Shown: in pieces, positions 46,146-61,880 of the stretch | Numbering within the stretch: position 1 is the first letter of the stretch | How the letters are laid out: every line of letters begins with the position of its first letter | Assembly: GCA_949358305.1 (NCBI GenBank) | Contig: OX442320.1 | Coordinates: forward strand, 2,606,501 to 2,670,500 | DNA length: 64,000 bases | From: Strigamia acuminata | Lineage: Eukaryota > Arthropoda > Chilopoda > Geophilomorpha > Linotaeniidae | Reading direction: 5' to 3' | Position numbers and translations under genes: made by a program | The notes under the pieces: generated by a model | Told to the model about the DNA's origin: nothing | Seen by the model: the letters and a program-made list of their open reading frames with translations, nothing else | Databases searched by the model: none

Positions 46146-46515
46146 TTTGTTTCAAACTACGGCAGCCTCGACGTACCATCTCAAATGTTCTAAATGCATC
46201 GATTCGTCTACCTAATTTTATTATAAAACAAAATATGGCTTAGGTAATTATTATTAAATTGTATTCGATTAAACATCCAACTTAAATTACATTTTAGAAT
46301 GAATAAAACAATTTTTCTGAGTTGTTCCATCGAGCTTCCATCGCATTACCGCAATCGGTTCAATGACGTCATTGAGAAATCAACGGCTGCCATTTTGAGT
46401 CTGTGAGAGATAGGCCGCAAAAGAAAAAGTAGTGTGAAATCTCTCGCAATCCTTCGCCATCCGCACGTTAAAAAGCCCACAACCGGTGAAATCTGAAAAA
46501 CTAAACCTACCTTTA
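46146..46515. promoter_or_regulatory. Bidirectional promoter of BOLA2 and PP1 with a CRE palindrome
   Basis: 370 bp separate the two start codons. TGACGTCA at 46364-46371 is a perfect cAMP-response element and reads the same from both sides. No TATA box is evident. Shared promoter use is inferred from the geometry. Confidence 0.7.
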
Positions 46516-49577
<3,062 letters not shown>

Positions 49578-50780
49578 AGCGACACCTCTCTCATCTCGTC
49601 GAAACGAAACGAAAATCATACGCCACTTTTTTTAAACGTTAATTTTACGAAAGCGTGCACTCAACACCTTGGACTTGTCATTTCTTCTTGTTTTTTAGGG
49701 GCAGGTGAATTAAAACACGTATATATATGCATATATATATCCACTTTGTACCATTGCGATTGTAAATATTGTTTTCTTTCTCTTTTTATTTCGCCGAAAA
49801 CCGTTTTTTTGTACTTAAAAATACACGATTTTGTTTGTCAGATGTAAAAGCCATTCCATGAATTCGTGGAAAGTGCAGTGGTACAAGTTAGAATTCAATA
49901 AAATAAATAGTTGGAGAAAAACAAAACACACAAATTTGACATTTTTGTTGATTTTCGCCTTTTTGATCGCAATTTTGGCCCTGGGTTTGCGTGAATTTTC
50001 TTCTTTTCTTTTCTTTTCTTTTCTTTGTTTGTATACAGAACGTTCGATTAAATAACTTTGATGTATTTTGTCCAGTGTTTTAGGTGTTATTGTGTAATCA
50101 ATTAATTGTAAAGATGAAAGGAAGGACAAGTGAAAACCAGTAGAAATTAGTTTAAAAAATATCATTACATTTATTATTATTATTATTATTTTTGATTTTG
50201 TTTTCTTTATTTTCTTTCTTTCTTCATTAAAAATGGAAAATCATTTTTTCAGATTGGAAATTGAAAATTGCTATCGTATCATGTAGGAATATGGAGTTTA
50301 AACAACATTTTAGGCTCTTGTGTTTAATATAGAGTAAATAAAGATGATGATAGATGATATGTCGTAATGGAATTGTTAAATTTATGAGAAATTTATGTTT
50401 TTGGAAGTCAGTGTAGTAGTTAGTTCGTGGGAGGGAAGGAGGGAGGGATTTGAGATAAGAATGGCGCTTTTATCCAACATCATTGACTATAAATTTAATA
50501 CATCATCAGCCGTTTGTAAAATTAAGTGATAAAACATGTCGATTTACGAAATAAAACGGATTATCTGAATGAAAAACATCATTTTATTGCTTTGTTTTCG
50601 AAATGAATCGATTATATTTTACAAATAGAAAGGAAAGCGGTTTATTTAATTCCATGTCAAATATTTAGAAATATTGAGTGGTAAATGTGAATCCAAGACA
50701 CGGTTTTGGAAGTCAGTCGATGTATCGTGAAGAAAGCACCGAGTTGTACAATCTGTAGAAATTGATTCAAGGTTTTTAGA
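49578..50780 (+). other. PP1 3' UTR and downstream flank
   Basis: A TATATATATGCATATATATA stretch lies near 49722-49740, and AATAAAATAAATAG near 49897 is the likely poly(A) site. Further A/T-rich sequence shows no gene. From about 50598 the flank is duplicated at 58431. Confidence 0.6.
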
Positions 50781-50789
50781 TTGATCTCG

Positions 50790-51715
50790 TTTTAAAAGGT
50801 TGTAAGGACCGGTACTTATCTCATTTCAACTCGGACATCGTTGGTTGCGGTTTTAGGTTCTTTATTCCTATCGTTTTCGGGTTCGGGATTCGTTTTACCG
50901 CTCTTTGTCATCGTCTCAGGGTGGATCGATAGTTGATGGGTCGTTCGTTCCTGGTGTGATGAGAGGGGACTCGCCTTTTACTACTTTGGATCGGCTAATT
51001 TAGAATTCATTAGAGAATTTGATTAGGATTATTGAGTCTGGAGCTTTCATTCCTTACCTTGTCAGCACGGATAAAGTCGTCCTTCCAGTCGTATAAAGCT
51101 TTATAGTTGTCGGGTTATCGTTATTATCGCCTACATGAGCCGCCATGTTTGGACGTAACCGTAACCGTGATAAGATTAACAGTTTCCCGGACTCCTCGTT
51201 CGAATCGACGGAGAAATTGGATATTATTAGTAATTGATTTATGAGAGTAATTAATCCGGTAGACTTAAATATTTCTCTATGGTTTGAATTCGGGTTTTGA
51301 TCACGTGTTTTTAGTTGCTCGTCGGTTGTCTCGGTTTTTAGTGTTACCGACAGCCGCCCTCGTTCGTTAGAATTGAACCTTCTTTTAGTCAAATGAGTGT
51401 TTTATTGCGCAAGTGTGGTGATGCTGTTCCGGTAATATTATTTATTTATGTTTTGTCCTAAACAATAATCTGTCACGTAATTTAATCTCGTCTCGAGCGG
51501 TACAAATCGAGGTGAACAGCAAGATTTTGCTGTTCGACATGTTGTATTCGTTTTTCACGTTATTTAATTCGGGTTTGATTTCCAAAAGGTTGGTCGGTTT
51601 CACAAACACGGGATTAACATTTCCGCGAATATCTCATGAAGTCTGAATTCGTATTTCTTTGAAAAATAATCCATTTATTTTCTTACAATATGTTCTGTTG
51701 CTGGCGCCATTTTAG
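50790..51715 (-). other. Possible small minus-strand gene within the duplicated PP1 flank
   Basis: Minus-strand stretches resemble exons. One begins ATGGCGCCAGCAACAGAACA (about 51713). Another reads VFVKPTNLLEIKPELNNVK (about 51610-51550). A third begins ATGGCGGCTCATGTAGGCG (about 51144) and ends at CTGACAAG|GTAAGG (51058). The last (about 50960-50845) differs from its copy at 58680-58830 mostly at silent positions. The frames do not join cleanly, and the third piece is shortened by a stop in the second copy. No domain is recognised, so this may be a real small gene or a relic. Confidence 0.3.
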
Positions 51716-52009
51716 ACCTACTATAAGCCTAGTTCGAAATGTATTTTCTTCTGAATTTCTTCAGTTATGTGGCAGTTGAGTATTTATTTGGCAAGAATAC
51801 TATTTGGGTTTTTTGGTGCTTTTTCAAAGTTCGGCTTCGGTTTGAATTTTTCATTTGAAATTGAATTTGTGTTGTGGGTTTGGGATAGGGAATGGCATTT
51901 GCCATTTTTTGTGACATCAAGTGAAATTTAATTTCTGAAACCTGGTTTTTATTTTCAAAATGATGAGTGGCTCTGGATGGTTATAAACTTCAAAAATGAC
52001 ATTTTCAAG

Positions 52010-52160
52010 CAAAAATATGCATTTATGGATGGAAAAAAATGCATTTTCAGATGGAAAAAATGCATTTGCAGATGGAAAAATGCATTTGCAGATGAAAAAA
52101 AATGCATTTGCAGATGGAAAAATTGCATTTGCAGATGAAAAAAATGCATTTGTGGAAGTC
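52010..52160. repeat. ATGCATTTGCAGATGGAAAA tandem repeat
   Basis: Six to seven copies of a unit of about 20-23 bp built on ATGCATTTGCAGATGG. A shorter version of the same array lies at 59920-60005 in the duplicated block. Confidence 0.85.
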
Positions 52161-53039
52161 TTTTGCACGTGTACTGACATTCCATCAATTTTTTTTGCGT
52201 TTGATTCTCTTATTTCTGTACACAAATTTCTGTTTTTCTATTTCTTGATCGTATTGGGGTGTATTTTTTACTCTTTCATGCTGACATTCCAACTGAAATG
52301 ATTTTTCTCTGAGAATTCTGTGAACACGGGTTAATGCACTATACAGTGCTTCTTCTTTATGTGCCTCCTCCTCCTTTTCCAGAGAATTGTCTGATTCTTG
52401 GTTCTACATTATTCAAGTTGTTTTCTTTGTTCTTTGACAGAGACTGGCACTCATCACAATACTGTTTGATATTTTTGCGGATGTCTGTAGCAAGTCATGG
52501 ATTATCAACTTTGGTGTAACTAATTGGTTTCAAACCTTTCCCAATATCTGTCCTCTAACTTTTTGTTGGTGATATCACTTTGTTTTGGGTCTACCAGTAG
52601 GTTTCCCAACTACCACTTTGCGACTTTTCTTTCTTTTCTTTGGCCAAGCAATTTTTCTAAGGCAAAATTGGAGTGTAGTTCTTAATATTTTTGCTTTATA
52701 TTGCCACATGGGCTGACATTCCAACTTAAATGATTTTTCTGAACAAGAAAGGATCGTTTTATGTCATCTTTGAGAATTCAAATAAGGATTAAGATTAAGT
52801 GAAATTGAAATCACTTCTTTGACTTATAAAAGTGACTTATTTCTTCTTCACCATACGTAATTGTGAATATGTGATTACGTTATTCTTTCAACCTAACATC
52901 TTATTGCTTCAACTTAACGTCCTGTTGTTTCCAGTTTATCCATTTGTGGTTTATTTTATACTTCCAGCATCTCGGTGACAAAATTTTAATCTCCCGAGAC
53001 CGAGTTTATGAGATGAGCAAATATAGGTTTATTTCCTCA

Positions 53040-55884
53040 GTCTAATCTAGTTTAAAGGTTGCACTTTATCTTTAAAATGGGAGACTTGTATGTTTTCCCA
53101 AAACATATGACAATAAATATAAAATATAAAATTAATTAGCCATTCGACGAGCCAGTTCGTAACTAATAAGCCCCACCGTTTCGTTCGCAATTCATTGGGC
53201 ATTTCAAAATCATTTTCCCCCATTTTGTTCATTTTGGAATAGGCTTGAATCCTTGTTGAATTTAGCTTTGAAAAACCCTTCTCGTAGAAATCCTCCACGG
53301 CGGCAATTAGAGTAAGGTTTTTCTTCTTTAAAAATGTAAAATTAATTGTCAATTCGTCGACGAGCCCCTTCGCAACTAATAAGTCTCACCGCTTCCTACG
53401 GACAAACTTCTTCGAGGCTTCCATTTCATGTACTCTGGCGTGACTGCTTGTGAATTTAACTTAAAAAAAAAATAATAATTAATATATACATATAAATAAC
53501 ATAATATATATACAGTATATACAACATATAACATTTCGTCTGTTACAATAAAAGAAAATCGATTTAATGTTTCTGGCGCAGCCATTTGTCAAGCTTCCTC
53601 CAGTTCTCGTTGTACTTGAGTTCGTGTTTTACCATGATGGCCTTTTCTTTTTTGATGAACACGAGGAAGTTCTTTAATAGATCTTTTTTTCTCTCCGCAA
53701 GTTGATTTGCGATCTAATTGCTCAGAGTCCTATCAACCTCTGGGTCCAAATTCATTTCGTGGTCACAATTTTCCATGTCAGATGCACAATTTTTTTTGTG
53801 CCTGTTTTTAAAAAATATAAAATTATATTATAGCCATTCGACGAGCCACTTCTTAACTAAGCTAATAAGCCTGCGTGTGAACTAGGCTTAAGTCTCACCG
53901 TTTCGCTGGGACTTGGTTGCACACTTCACAGTAGGCGCATTCGAAAAGTCATTAAAACGAGTGTAAACGTGTTTACACTCGTTTTCACACGACATTTACA
54001 CGAATTAATTCGTGTAAATGTCGTGTAAACTGGTTAAACGGAAACGGCCTGTACGCCACGTTTCCGTTTAAAATCTCCGTGCAACGAGTTTTCTCGTTGA
54101 AATCGGGTCTTGCTGGCAGCCATCTTGGATTTTCGTTAGATCGGTTGGAACGATGTCGATCGCAAGAACAATTTTTTAGCAGGTATTAGCCGCATTCTTG
54201 CGATCGAATGCGACCGACGTTCAGCCGCATTTGTACAATCGAATGCGGCCGACGTTCGGCCGCGTTTGTGCGATTGAGGCGGATGTTCAGCCGATTCCCG
54301 TTCGGAAATAAATATTAATAATACAAATAATTAAAATAAATTTACATTTTATAATCATGTTTTTATAATTTCCTGTTTTTTTTTAGAGTAAAAAACAACA
54401 ATAATGACTATGGTTATTATTTGGACTAATTTAATATTTACACTTGAATTTACACTACTGAATTTTACACAGATATTTATTTTGAAACTCGAAAATTGGG
54501 TCGTTTAACTTGAAATTTACACTACCAGTTGCACTGGTCGTTTAGTGCAAATTACTTTTCGAATGCGCCTAGTTTTTTTTTCTGTTTCAATCATTTCGCT
54601 GTAAGTCTATTCACGTAAGGCGTTTAGTTTTCCAAACCCTTCCTCATATGCATCCTCTACAGCAGAAACTACTCTGAGATTTTTCTTAGGGCTAAAAATG
54701 TAAAATGTAAAAAATGTAAAATTTAAAAATGTAAAATTAATTTTCAATTCGTAACTACTCGTAATAATAAGTCGTAATAATAATAAGTTCGAACAAATAA
54801 AAACAATAAAAAAAAGTAAACGATTACAAAGTCTAATCAGATGTATGAGGAAACGAAATTGACCCACAGGTTTGCAGCTGTCGATTTCAGATTTCAGATT
54901 TCTCTCAGATTTGTTCAATTGTCCCGAATCCCTTTTCTCCCTTGTAATTTTCAGTTGCTTTCGTTTTACCCCCATTCTGCGCCTTGGTTTGAAATTGAAA
55001 TTGAAATTGAAATTTTATCGATCAGGGCAAAATAATTAAAATTAAAATAATACTCTAACTTTGATGGGCAATGGATACGCTGGTAGATGATAGTGTAGGA
55101 TGTCGTACACTCTTGTTCGAAGTGCTTGAAGATTTGGTCCCGTGGGCAAACTGAACGGAGCAGATTTTATAAAAGTTATGTAAAAGAAATTTAGTTGAAA
55201 TAACTCGCAAAAGTTTGTATTCTAGCCATGCTGCTTTGTTCATGTTAATAATTTGGGTCATCGCTTTTTCCTTTAGCAGAGTTTCTGCGTTTTTCTCTCT
55301 ATTCTCCGCTCTCCGACTTTGAGCAAAATCTTTTTTTTTCCACTCTCGTGTAAATTTCTCTAAATTTTCTAAATATTGTTGCTCGAACTGGTCAAGTATT
55401 TCCGCCCTTCGAGCGATCTCCTGCTCCAGCCATGTTTTTTGTCTAGAAGCTTTCTTTTTGCATCCAAAAGCGAGATTTTAATAGTTTTGATTGTGCATTG
55501 AATAGAAACAACACTTCTTCTGGCCATTGCCAGTTGCCACCATTCCTGGTCCTAATGGCACAGTCCAAATTCAACATACCAAAATGTTTTGTTCGCACAA
55601 ACTGAGGTCGTGGACAATAATTTGCCGATCGCATATTAATTTTACTCGATTAATTGGAAAATCACATTCAGATGCTATACCACCTCTCTTAAAGTGCATC
55701 CGAAGCATAGAAGATTGATTCGAGTTAGAAATTCAATTTTCTAAAAAAAAAATTACAAAATAGTTTAAAATTGTATAAAAACATATTAAAATTATGTCCA
55801 AAGTACCTTAGAAACTTTAATTCTCAAAGTCGAATGTGCCGAATACGGATAGTCAACGCTTATTGTCGATTTCTTTGAAGTCAT
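53040..55884 (-). pseudogene. Ubl / coiled-coil exon-cassette gene, copy A (decayed)
   Basis: Minus-strand exons: 55884-55807, starting MTSKKSTISVDYPYSAHSTL, phase 0; 55740-55580, containing ECDFPINRVKLICDRQIIVH, which with the first exon resembles a ubiquitin-like fold; about 55457-55225 (TWLEQEIARRAEILDQF, coiled coil); about 54700-54607 (VSAVEDAYEEGFGKLN); a second copy of that module at about 53345-53170 (IAAVEDFYEKGFSKLNSTR); and 53776-53564 (MENCDHEMNLDPEV). Several exons end in AAACG|GTGAGAC-like donors. Damage: a TAG at 53716-53714 where copy B has Trp, and a 2-base length difference from copy B in exon 2. The family is not one I can name. A 638-bp transposon sits at 53933-54570. Confidence 0.55.
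53933..54570. mobile_element. 638-bp TIR transposon lacking a transposase
   Basis: AGGCGCATTCGAAAAGT (53933-53949) and its exact inverse (54554-54570) are 17-bp terminal inverted repeats. AGT at 53930-53932 and 54571-54573 is a possible 3-bp target duplication, as in PIF/Harbinger-type elements. Inside are an 11-bp hairpin (53958-53981), a 40-bp perfect palindrome (53987-54026) and a G/C-rich 35-bp tandem repeat (54191, 54226, 54261). The related block at 62580 lacks the insert, so insertion followed the duplication. Confidence 0.88.
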
Positions 55885-56156
55885 TTTTTCTAATCAACAT
55901 TCATCTGATGTTGGATGTTTAAAATTTGTTATCTTTCGTAAAAAAAAAGGTTCTAAAAATGCATTTTATGTGACGTTAAGCTCGAGTTAAAATATACTCA
56001 CCGAATAATAATAATCAAACTCAACTATTGATTTTTACTAATAATTTTTACTAATAATTTTTACTAATTTATACACTGTGACGTGTCGACCACAACTCCT
56101 ACCGCAAGATAGTACCGGGTATAAGTCGCGCTCAAGTGAATAATAATAATACGAGA

Positions 56157-56357
56157 TAATTCTCGTTTTTGTTTTTGGTTTGAGGGTTGAGAAATGTTAT
56201 TGGGCATGTTGAACAGAAAAGTTGGCTTTTTAGACCAGATAATTCAATTTTAGACTGAAAAATTAGATTTTCAGACAGGATAATGGGGTTTTAATCCGGA
56301 AAATTCAATTTAAATCCGGAAAAATCAATTTTAGACTGAAAAATTGCCTTTTTTAGG
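56157..56357. repeat. Inverted copy of TRIM37 intron 13 sequence
   Basis: The reverse complement of 56157-56357 matches 16846-17063 almost throughout, including TTCTGTTCAACATGCCCAAT and the CCGGATTTAAATTGAATT-type units. Its right neighbour and the sequence left of 56157 do not match, so the repeat boundaries are sharp. Confidence 0.88.
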
Positions 56358-56450
56358 TAGTAATTGCTCTTGATCTAATCAGGTAAACACTTCCAAGCCT
56401 CAGCACATTTCCTTAAAAATAAAAATTAAATACTGTAAATATTGATACTA

Positions 56451-56548
56451 CAGTCAAAACTCTTTATGACGAATTATCGATATAACGAATACGTAAAAAT
56501 GGCTGGTTTGGTTATGTTAAAAGGTTTTGATGTAGCGAATTCTTGTTG
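56451..56548. mobile_element. Pogo/Tigger-like MITE, copy D, truncated
   Basis: TACAGTCAAAACTCTTTATG followed by ATCGATATAACGAATACGTA matches the right end of copy C (37901-38087) in inverse orientation. The other end is missing. Confidence 0.78.
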
Positions 56549-56897
56549 CTCTCTGGGCAAATACTACTTTGTGTGATCTGATGTATCTTTGTTGATGTTT
56601 CATGTAATTCTTCTTCTTCTGTTCTTCTGCTGGTATAAAATATCCAACTGGTCTATTTCTTCCCAATAGAACATCTGTGTTGGACAGGTTTATTTCTTTT
56701 AAGGATAAATGCATCTTCGAGTCAGGGGTTACTAACACTGCTACTAGTACACTTCCCAGTTTATAATTTCCCATCTCGATGACTAAACATTTTAACCATT
56801 TTAACTGGTGTTTCTTTATAAGTCTTCTCATTATTTTGTTGCATTTGTTCAACAATTAATTCGGCTTCAATTAGTGAAGTACACTGCTGGTCAAAAT

Positions 56898-57002
56898 CAG
56901 TGCTGGACTGGCTCGTGGCCGCTGTGGCCTGTCCCGACTTCATTAATTGTGGCCCGCACACCCAGATTTCCTGGCAATAAATTTGTTCCCAGTCCAGCCC
57001 TG
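56898..57002. mobile_element. hAT-type MITE, copy 2, with perfect 8-bp target duplication
   Basis: 105 bp from CAGTGCTGGACTGG to CCAGTCCAGCCCTG, imperfect terminal inverted repeats of 14 bp. GTCAAAAT stands on both sides (56890-56897 and 57003-57010). An 8-bp target duplication with CAG...CTG ends is diagnostic of the hAT superfamily. No coding capacity. Confidence 0.93.
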
Positions 57003-57183
57003 GTCAAAATTATAAACTCATTCCTAAATTTGAAGAATACTACTGTAGTATGTGCTTAGCAGGTGGCCAATCTGAATATTCTGAATCCGAAGAGTTTTGC
57101 CAAGAGGTAAAACCAAAACTGGAGAAAAAGTTTATTTTTCTGAATAAATAGATGTGCGTGGACATTAATTAGCGCGCCAGTCG

Positions 57184-57438
57184 ATGGCTGCTTTGCTTTT
57201 CAGTAAGCAGTTTTACCACGACATCGTCCGCGATTGGTTGAACGACGACCCCGACCAAATGGCGCCGCACGCATCTCGAGTCTCGACACAGGAAGAATCA
57301 TTATTTCCGTGCCGGACAAATGCGAATACCCATGGGTATGTGCAGGAAAATGACGATGCTACTGATGGCTCGCCGTTTAGTACGCCCCTTGACATCGATC
57401 TTGCAAAAGATGAATTGATATTGTTTCTCAGAGAATGA
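57184..57438 (+). CDS. Hypothetical ORF next to the PP1 pseudogene
   Basis: 84 codons from an ATG, starting MAALLFSKQFYHDIVRDWLN, acidic with no recognisable domain. It is G/C-richer than its surroundings and lies immediately left of the duplicated PP1 block. It could be an exon of an unrelated gene carried along by the rearrangement. Coding status is uncertain. Confidence 0.25.
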   Translation: MAALLFSKQFYHDIVRDWLNDDPDQMAPHASRVSTQEESLFPCRTNANTHGYVQENDDATDGSPFSTPLDIDLAKDELILFLRE

Positions 57439-57527
57439 ATGGTAGATGCATCCAAACGGACAGGTTGGTTTTGCCAAACTGAAATTACAATTTCGGCACG
57501 TCACTTTTTCCGTACGTTTTGCAGAAA

Positions 57528-58306
<779 letters not shown>

Positions 58307-58430
58307 TCTTGTTTCTATTTATTTTGTTTGGGAATTCTTGTTTGACTTATCAATGGTCGGCAAAAGCTTATCGCCTTTCGCTTTTGTGTTTTTGCTGTTT
58401 GATTTGCCCGTTCTGCAGAGTCTTAAAGAT

Positions 58431-60336
58431 TCGAAATGAATTGATTATCTTTTGATTTAATCCGGTATTAATTTATAAATAGAAAGGAAAGCGATTTATT
58501 TATTTCCATGTCAAATATTTAGAAATATTGAGAGGTAAATGTGAATCCAAGATACGGCTTTGGAAGTCAGTCGATGTATCGTGAGAAAAGCACCGAGTTG
58601 TACAATCTGTAGAAATTGATTCAAACTTTTTAGATTTATCTCGTTTTAAAAGGTTGTAATGACCGTTACTTATCTAATTTAAACTCGGACGTCGTTGGTT
58701 GCGGTTTTAGGTTCTTTATTCCTATCGTTTTCGGGTTCCGGATTCGTTTTACCGCTCTTTGTCATCGTCTCAGCGTGGATCGATAGTTGATCGGTCGTTC
58801 GTTCCTGGTGTGATGAGAGGAGACTCGCCTTTTACTGCTTTGGGTCGGCTAATTTAGATTTGAATAGGGCGAGAATTCATTAGATTATTTGTTTAGGATT
58901 ATTGAGTCTGGAGCTTTCATTTCTTCCCTTGTCAGCACGGATAAAGTCGTCCTTCCAGTCGTATTAAGCTTTAGTTGTCAAGTTATCGCTATTATCGCCT
59001 ACATGAGCCGCCATGTTTGGACGTAACCGCAATAAGATCAATGGTTTTCCGGACTCCTCGTTCGAATCGGCGGAGAAATTGGATATTATTAGTAGGTGAT
59101 TTATGTGAGTAATTAATCCGGCAGACATAAGTATTTCTCACTTGTCAGTGGTTTGAATTCGGGTTTTGATCACGTGTTTTTTTTTTTTATAGTTGCTCGT
59201 CGGTTGTCTCGGTTTTTAGTGTTACCGACAGCCGCCCTCGTTCGTTAGAATTGAACCTTCTTTTAGTCAAATGAGTGTTTTATTGCGCAAGTGTGGTGAT
59301 GCTGTTCCGGAAATATTGTTTATTTATGTTTTGTCCTAAACAATAACCTGTCACGTAATTTAATTTCGTCTCGAGCGGCACAAATCGAGGTGAACAGCAA
59401 GATTTTGCTGTTCGACATGTTGTGTTCGTTTTTCACGTTATTTAATTCGGATTTGATTTCCAAAAGGTTGGTCGGTTTCACAAACACGGGATTAACATTT
59501 CCGCGAATATCTCAGGAAGTCTGAATTCGTATTTATTTGAAAAATAATCCATTTATATTCTTACATATGTTCTGTTGCTGGCGCCATTTTAGGCCTACTA
59601 TAAGCCTAGTTCGAAATGTATTTTCTTCTGAATTTCTTCTGAATTTCTTCAGTTATGTGGCGGTTGAGTATTTACTTGGCAAGAATACTATTTGATGCAT
59701 CTCTTGGAGCTTTTGGTGCTTTTTCAAAGTTCGCTTTGAATTTTTTATTTGAAATTGAATTTGTTTGTCTTGTGGGTTTTGTGATGAAAATGGTTTTTCG
59801 TGATACCAAGTGTTTAGTTTGGAATTTAATTTCTGAAATCTGGTTTTTATTTTCAAAATGATCAGTTGCTAAGAGGATGGTCTTAAACTTCAAAAATGAC
59901 ATTTTCAAGCCAAAAAAAAATGCATTTATGGATGGAAAAATGCATTTGCAGATGGAAAAAATGCATTTGCACTTGGGAAAAATGCATTTGTGGAAGGCAT
60001 TTGCAGGTGTACTGACATTCCATCAATTTTTTGTTTGATTCTTTTATGTCTGTATGCAAATTTCTATTTTTCTATTTCTTGAGTAGCAGTATGAAGAATA
60101 CTTTAAATTGGGGTGTAGTTTTTAATCTTTCATGCTTTGTATTGCCTCATGGGCTGACATTCCAACTGAAATGATTTCTCTGAGAATTCCAATAAGGATA
60201 TCAGATTAAGTGAATTGAAATTGCTTCTTTGACTAAAAAAAGTACTTACCTCTTCTTCAACCTGACATCCTCTATTTTCCAGTTTATGCACTTGTGGTTT
60301 ATTTCTACAGCCTAATCTAGCTTAAAGGTTGCAGTC
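58431..60336. repeat. Duplicated 3' flank of PP1
   Basis: 58431-60336 is collinear with 50598-53062, with many small and several large deletions. Long identical stretches occur (for example GTCAGCACGGATAAAGTCGT at 51060 and 58931). It continues the pseudogene block, showing that one long unit was copied. Confidence 0.93.
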
Positions 60337-61880
60337 AACCTGGTGGCCGCATGATTACCACGATCCCTACTTTTGTAGTTTTTTTTTTAACCTTTTTTCT
60401 GGCCATTGCCACTATTCCTGGTCCTAATGGCACGCTTTAAGAGTGTCAGACTGTTTGAAATATAAGCTTAGAAAATGTTGCAATATTACAGTATAGAGAA
60501 AGTCATGAAATACCCAGCCAAAGTCCCAGATTTTTACCAAAGTCCAAGTCAGAGAGTAGACTGAAAGTCTGAAATTTGATAATGCCTTGCAGCAAAGCCG
60601 ACTCTTAAAAGCAACCCGATGTGCAATTTGTGCGCTATTCAATGAGAAAATAAGCGTGCCAGATTTGCGGTCAAATGTTTCTTGTGTTGAAGGTTTTACG
60701 GAGCAGATTTTAAAAAATATAAAAAATTGTCACTGCAATCTCCTTCAATGCATTCTTCTTTTTCTTTGACGTAGACATTTCAATTGCATTTTGAAGACTT
60801 TTATTTAGTGGAGTTTCAGCTTTGACATGTGTAGAATCGTCTCGATTTTTCTACAAAACTTTAATTTGTTTTATTTGCTACTCTAATCTAGATTGTATTT
60901 GCTTTGTGTTTTGCATCGAGTTCGTTGAACGTCAAAACATTCTTTAACCTTTTGACGTCTTTTCGATGAGTCTTTTTTAACTGGTGAACCTGCATTTTAT
61001 ATTTGCATTTGCTTGTTTTTTGCCAATGTTTAGCTTGGGGAACTGAACGGAGCAGATTTTAGAAATATAAAAAATTGTCCTTGCAATCTCCTTCCTAGTC
61101 TTCTCCGTAGTTTGACGCTTGACGGCTGAGAACGCCTTTGAACTACATTGGCAAAAGAATTAGGTAAAATATTAGTGTTGAGAAATAAGACTGCTCAGGT
61201 TGAAGATGAAATATACACTGGGGAGGCAAAATTTCCTGTTAGCCTATATTTTCTAAAATAAATAAAACTTTCTTTCAAAATATAAGAAATAACCTTTAGT
61301 GATACGGAGCAGATTTTATAAACATAAAAAATTGTCACTGTAATCTCCTTCACTGCATTCTTCTTTTCTTTTCTTTAACATTTCAATTGCATCTTGAAGT
61401 GTTTTATTTTGTCTCGATTTTTCCACAAAACTTTAATTTGTTTTATTTTTCTTCAAAAATTTTCTGCGACTCAGCTAATTGGTTCGGTAAAATGTTGTAC
61501 AGTGTTGAGAAATAAGACTGCTCAGGTTGAAGATGAAATACACACTGGGGTGAGTGTTATTGTCTTCTAAAAACATATGTACAACTGAGCTCCGATTGGA
61601 GCAAACACTGCAGCTCACTTTATTGCCTCAGCCACATTCCAAAGTTGGGGGCTGAGGCCAACCAAACGAAAAATAAAATCTAGCTCGCTTAAATACTATT
61701 AAAATATAAAATAAAAGTTAGCAATACAAAATATTACAAAATCAGATCAAATAAAAAGCAAATATTAATAAATCGATGAAACAAAATGAAACAAAATAAA
61801 ATAAGACAAATTGTAATAAAAAGGACACATTAAAGGGAATGTGAAAGTGAATTTGATATACTTGTAAAACGATTGCTTCA
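60337..61880. repeat. Cluster of internal repeats
   Basis: ACGGAGCAGATTTTA with AAAAATTGTC...TGCAATCTCCTTC occurs near 60697, 61042 and 61304. CTGCTCAGGTTGAAGATGAA occurs near 61194 and 61527. CCATTGCCACTATTCCTGGT near 60404 matches 63100 and, diverged, 55525. The cluster looks like repeated partial copies of intron sequence from the Ubl/coiled-coil family. No intact exon is visible. Confidence 0.6.

Larger units (their letters stand above)
55885..57183. other. Junction between the two duplicated blocks, filled with small repeats
   Basis: Holds the inverted copy of TRIM37 intron sequence, a pogo-like MITE fragment and a hAT MITE (listed separately). ATAATAATAATACG-type simple sequence occurs near 56140. 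No gene is visible. Confidence 0.5.
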
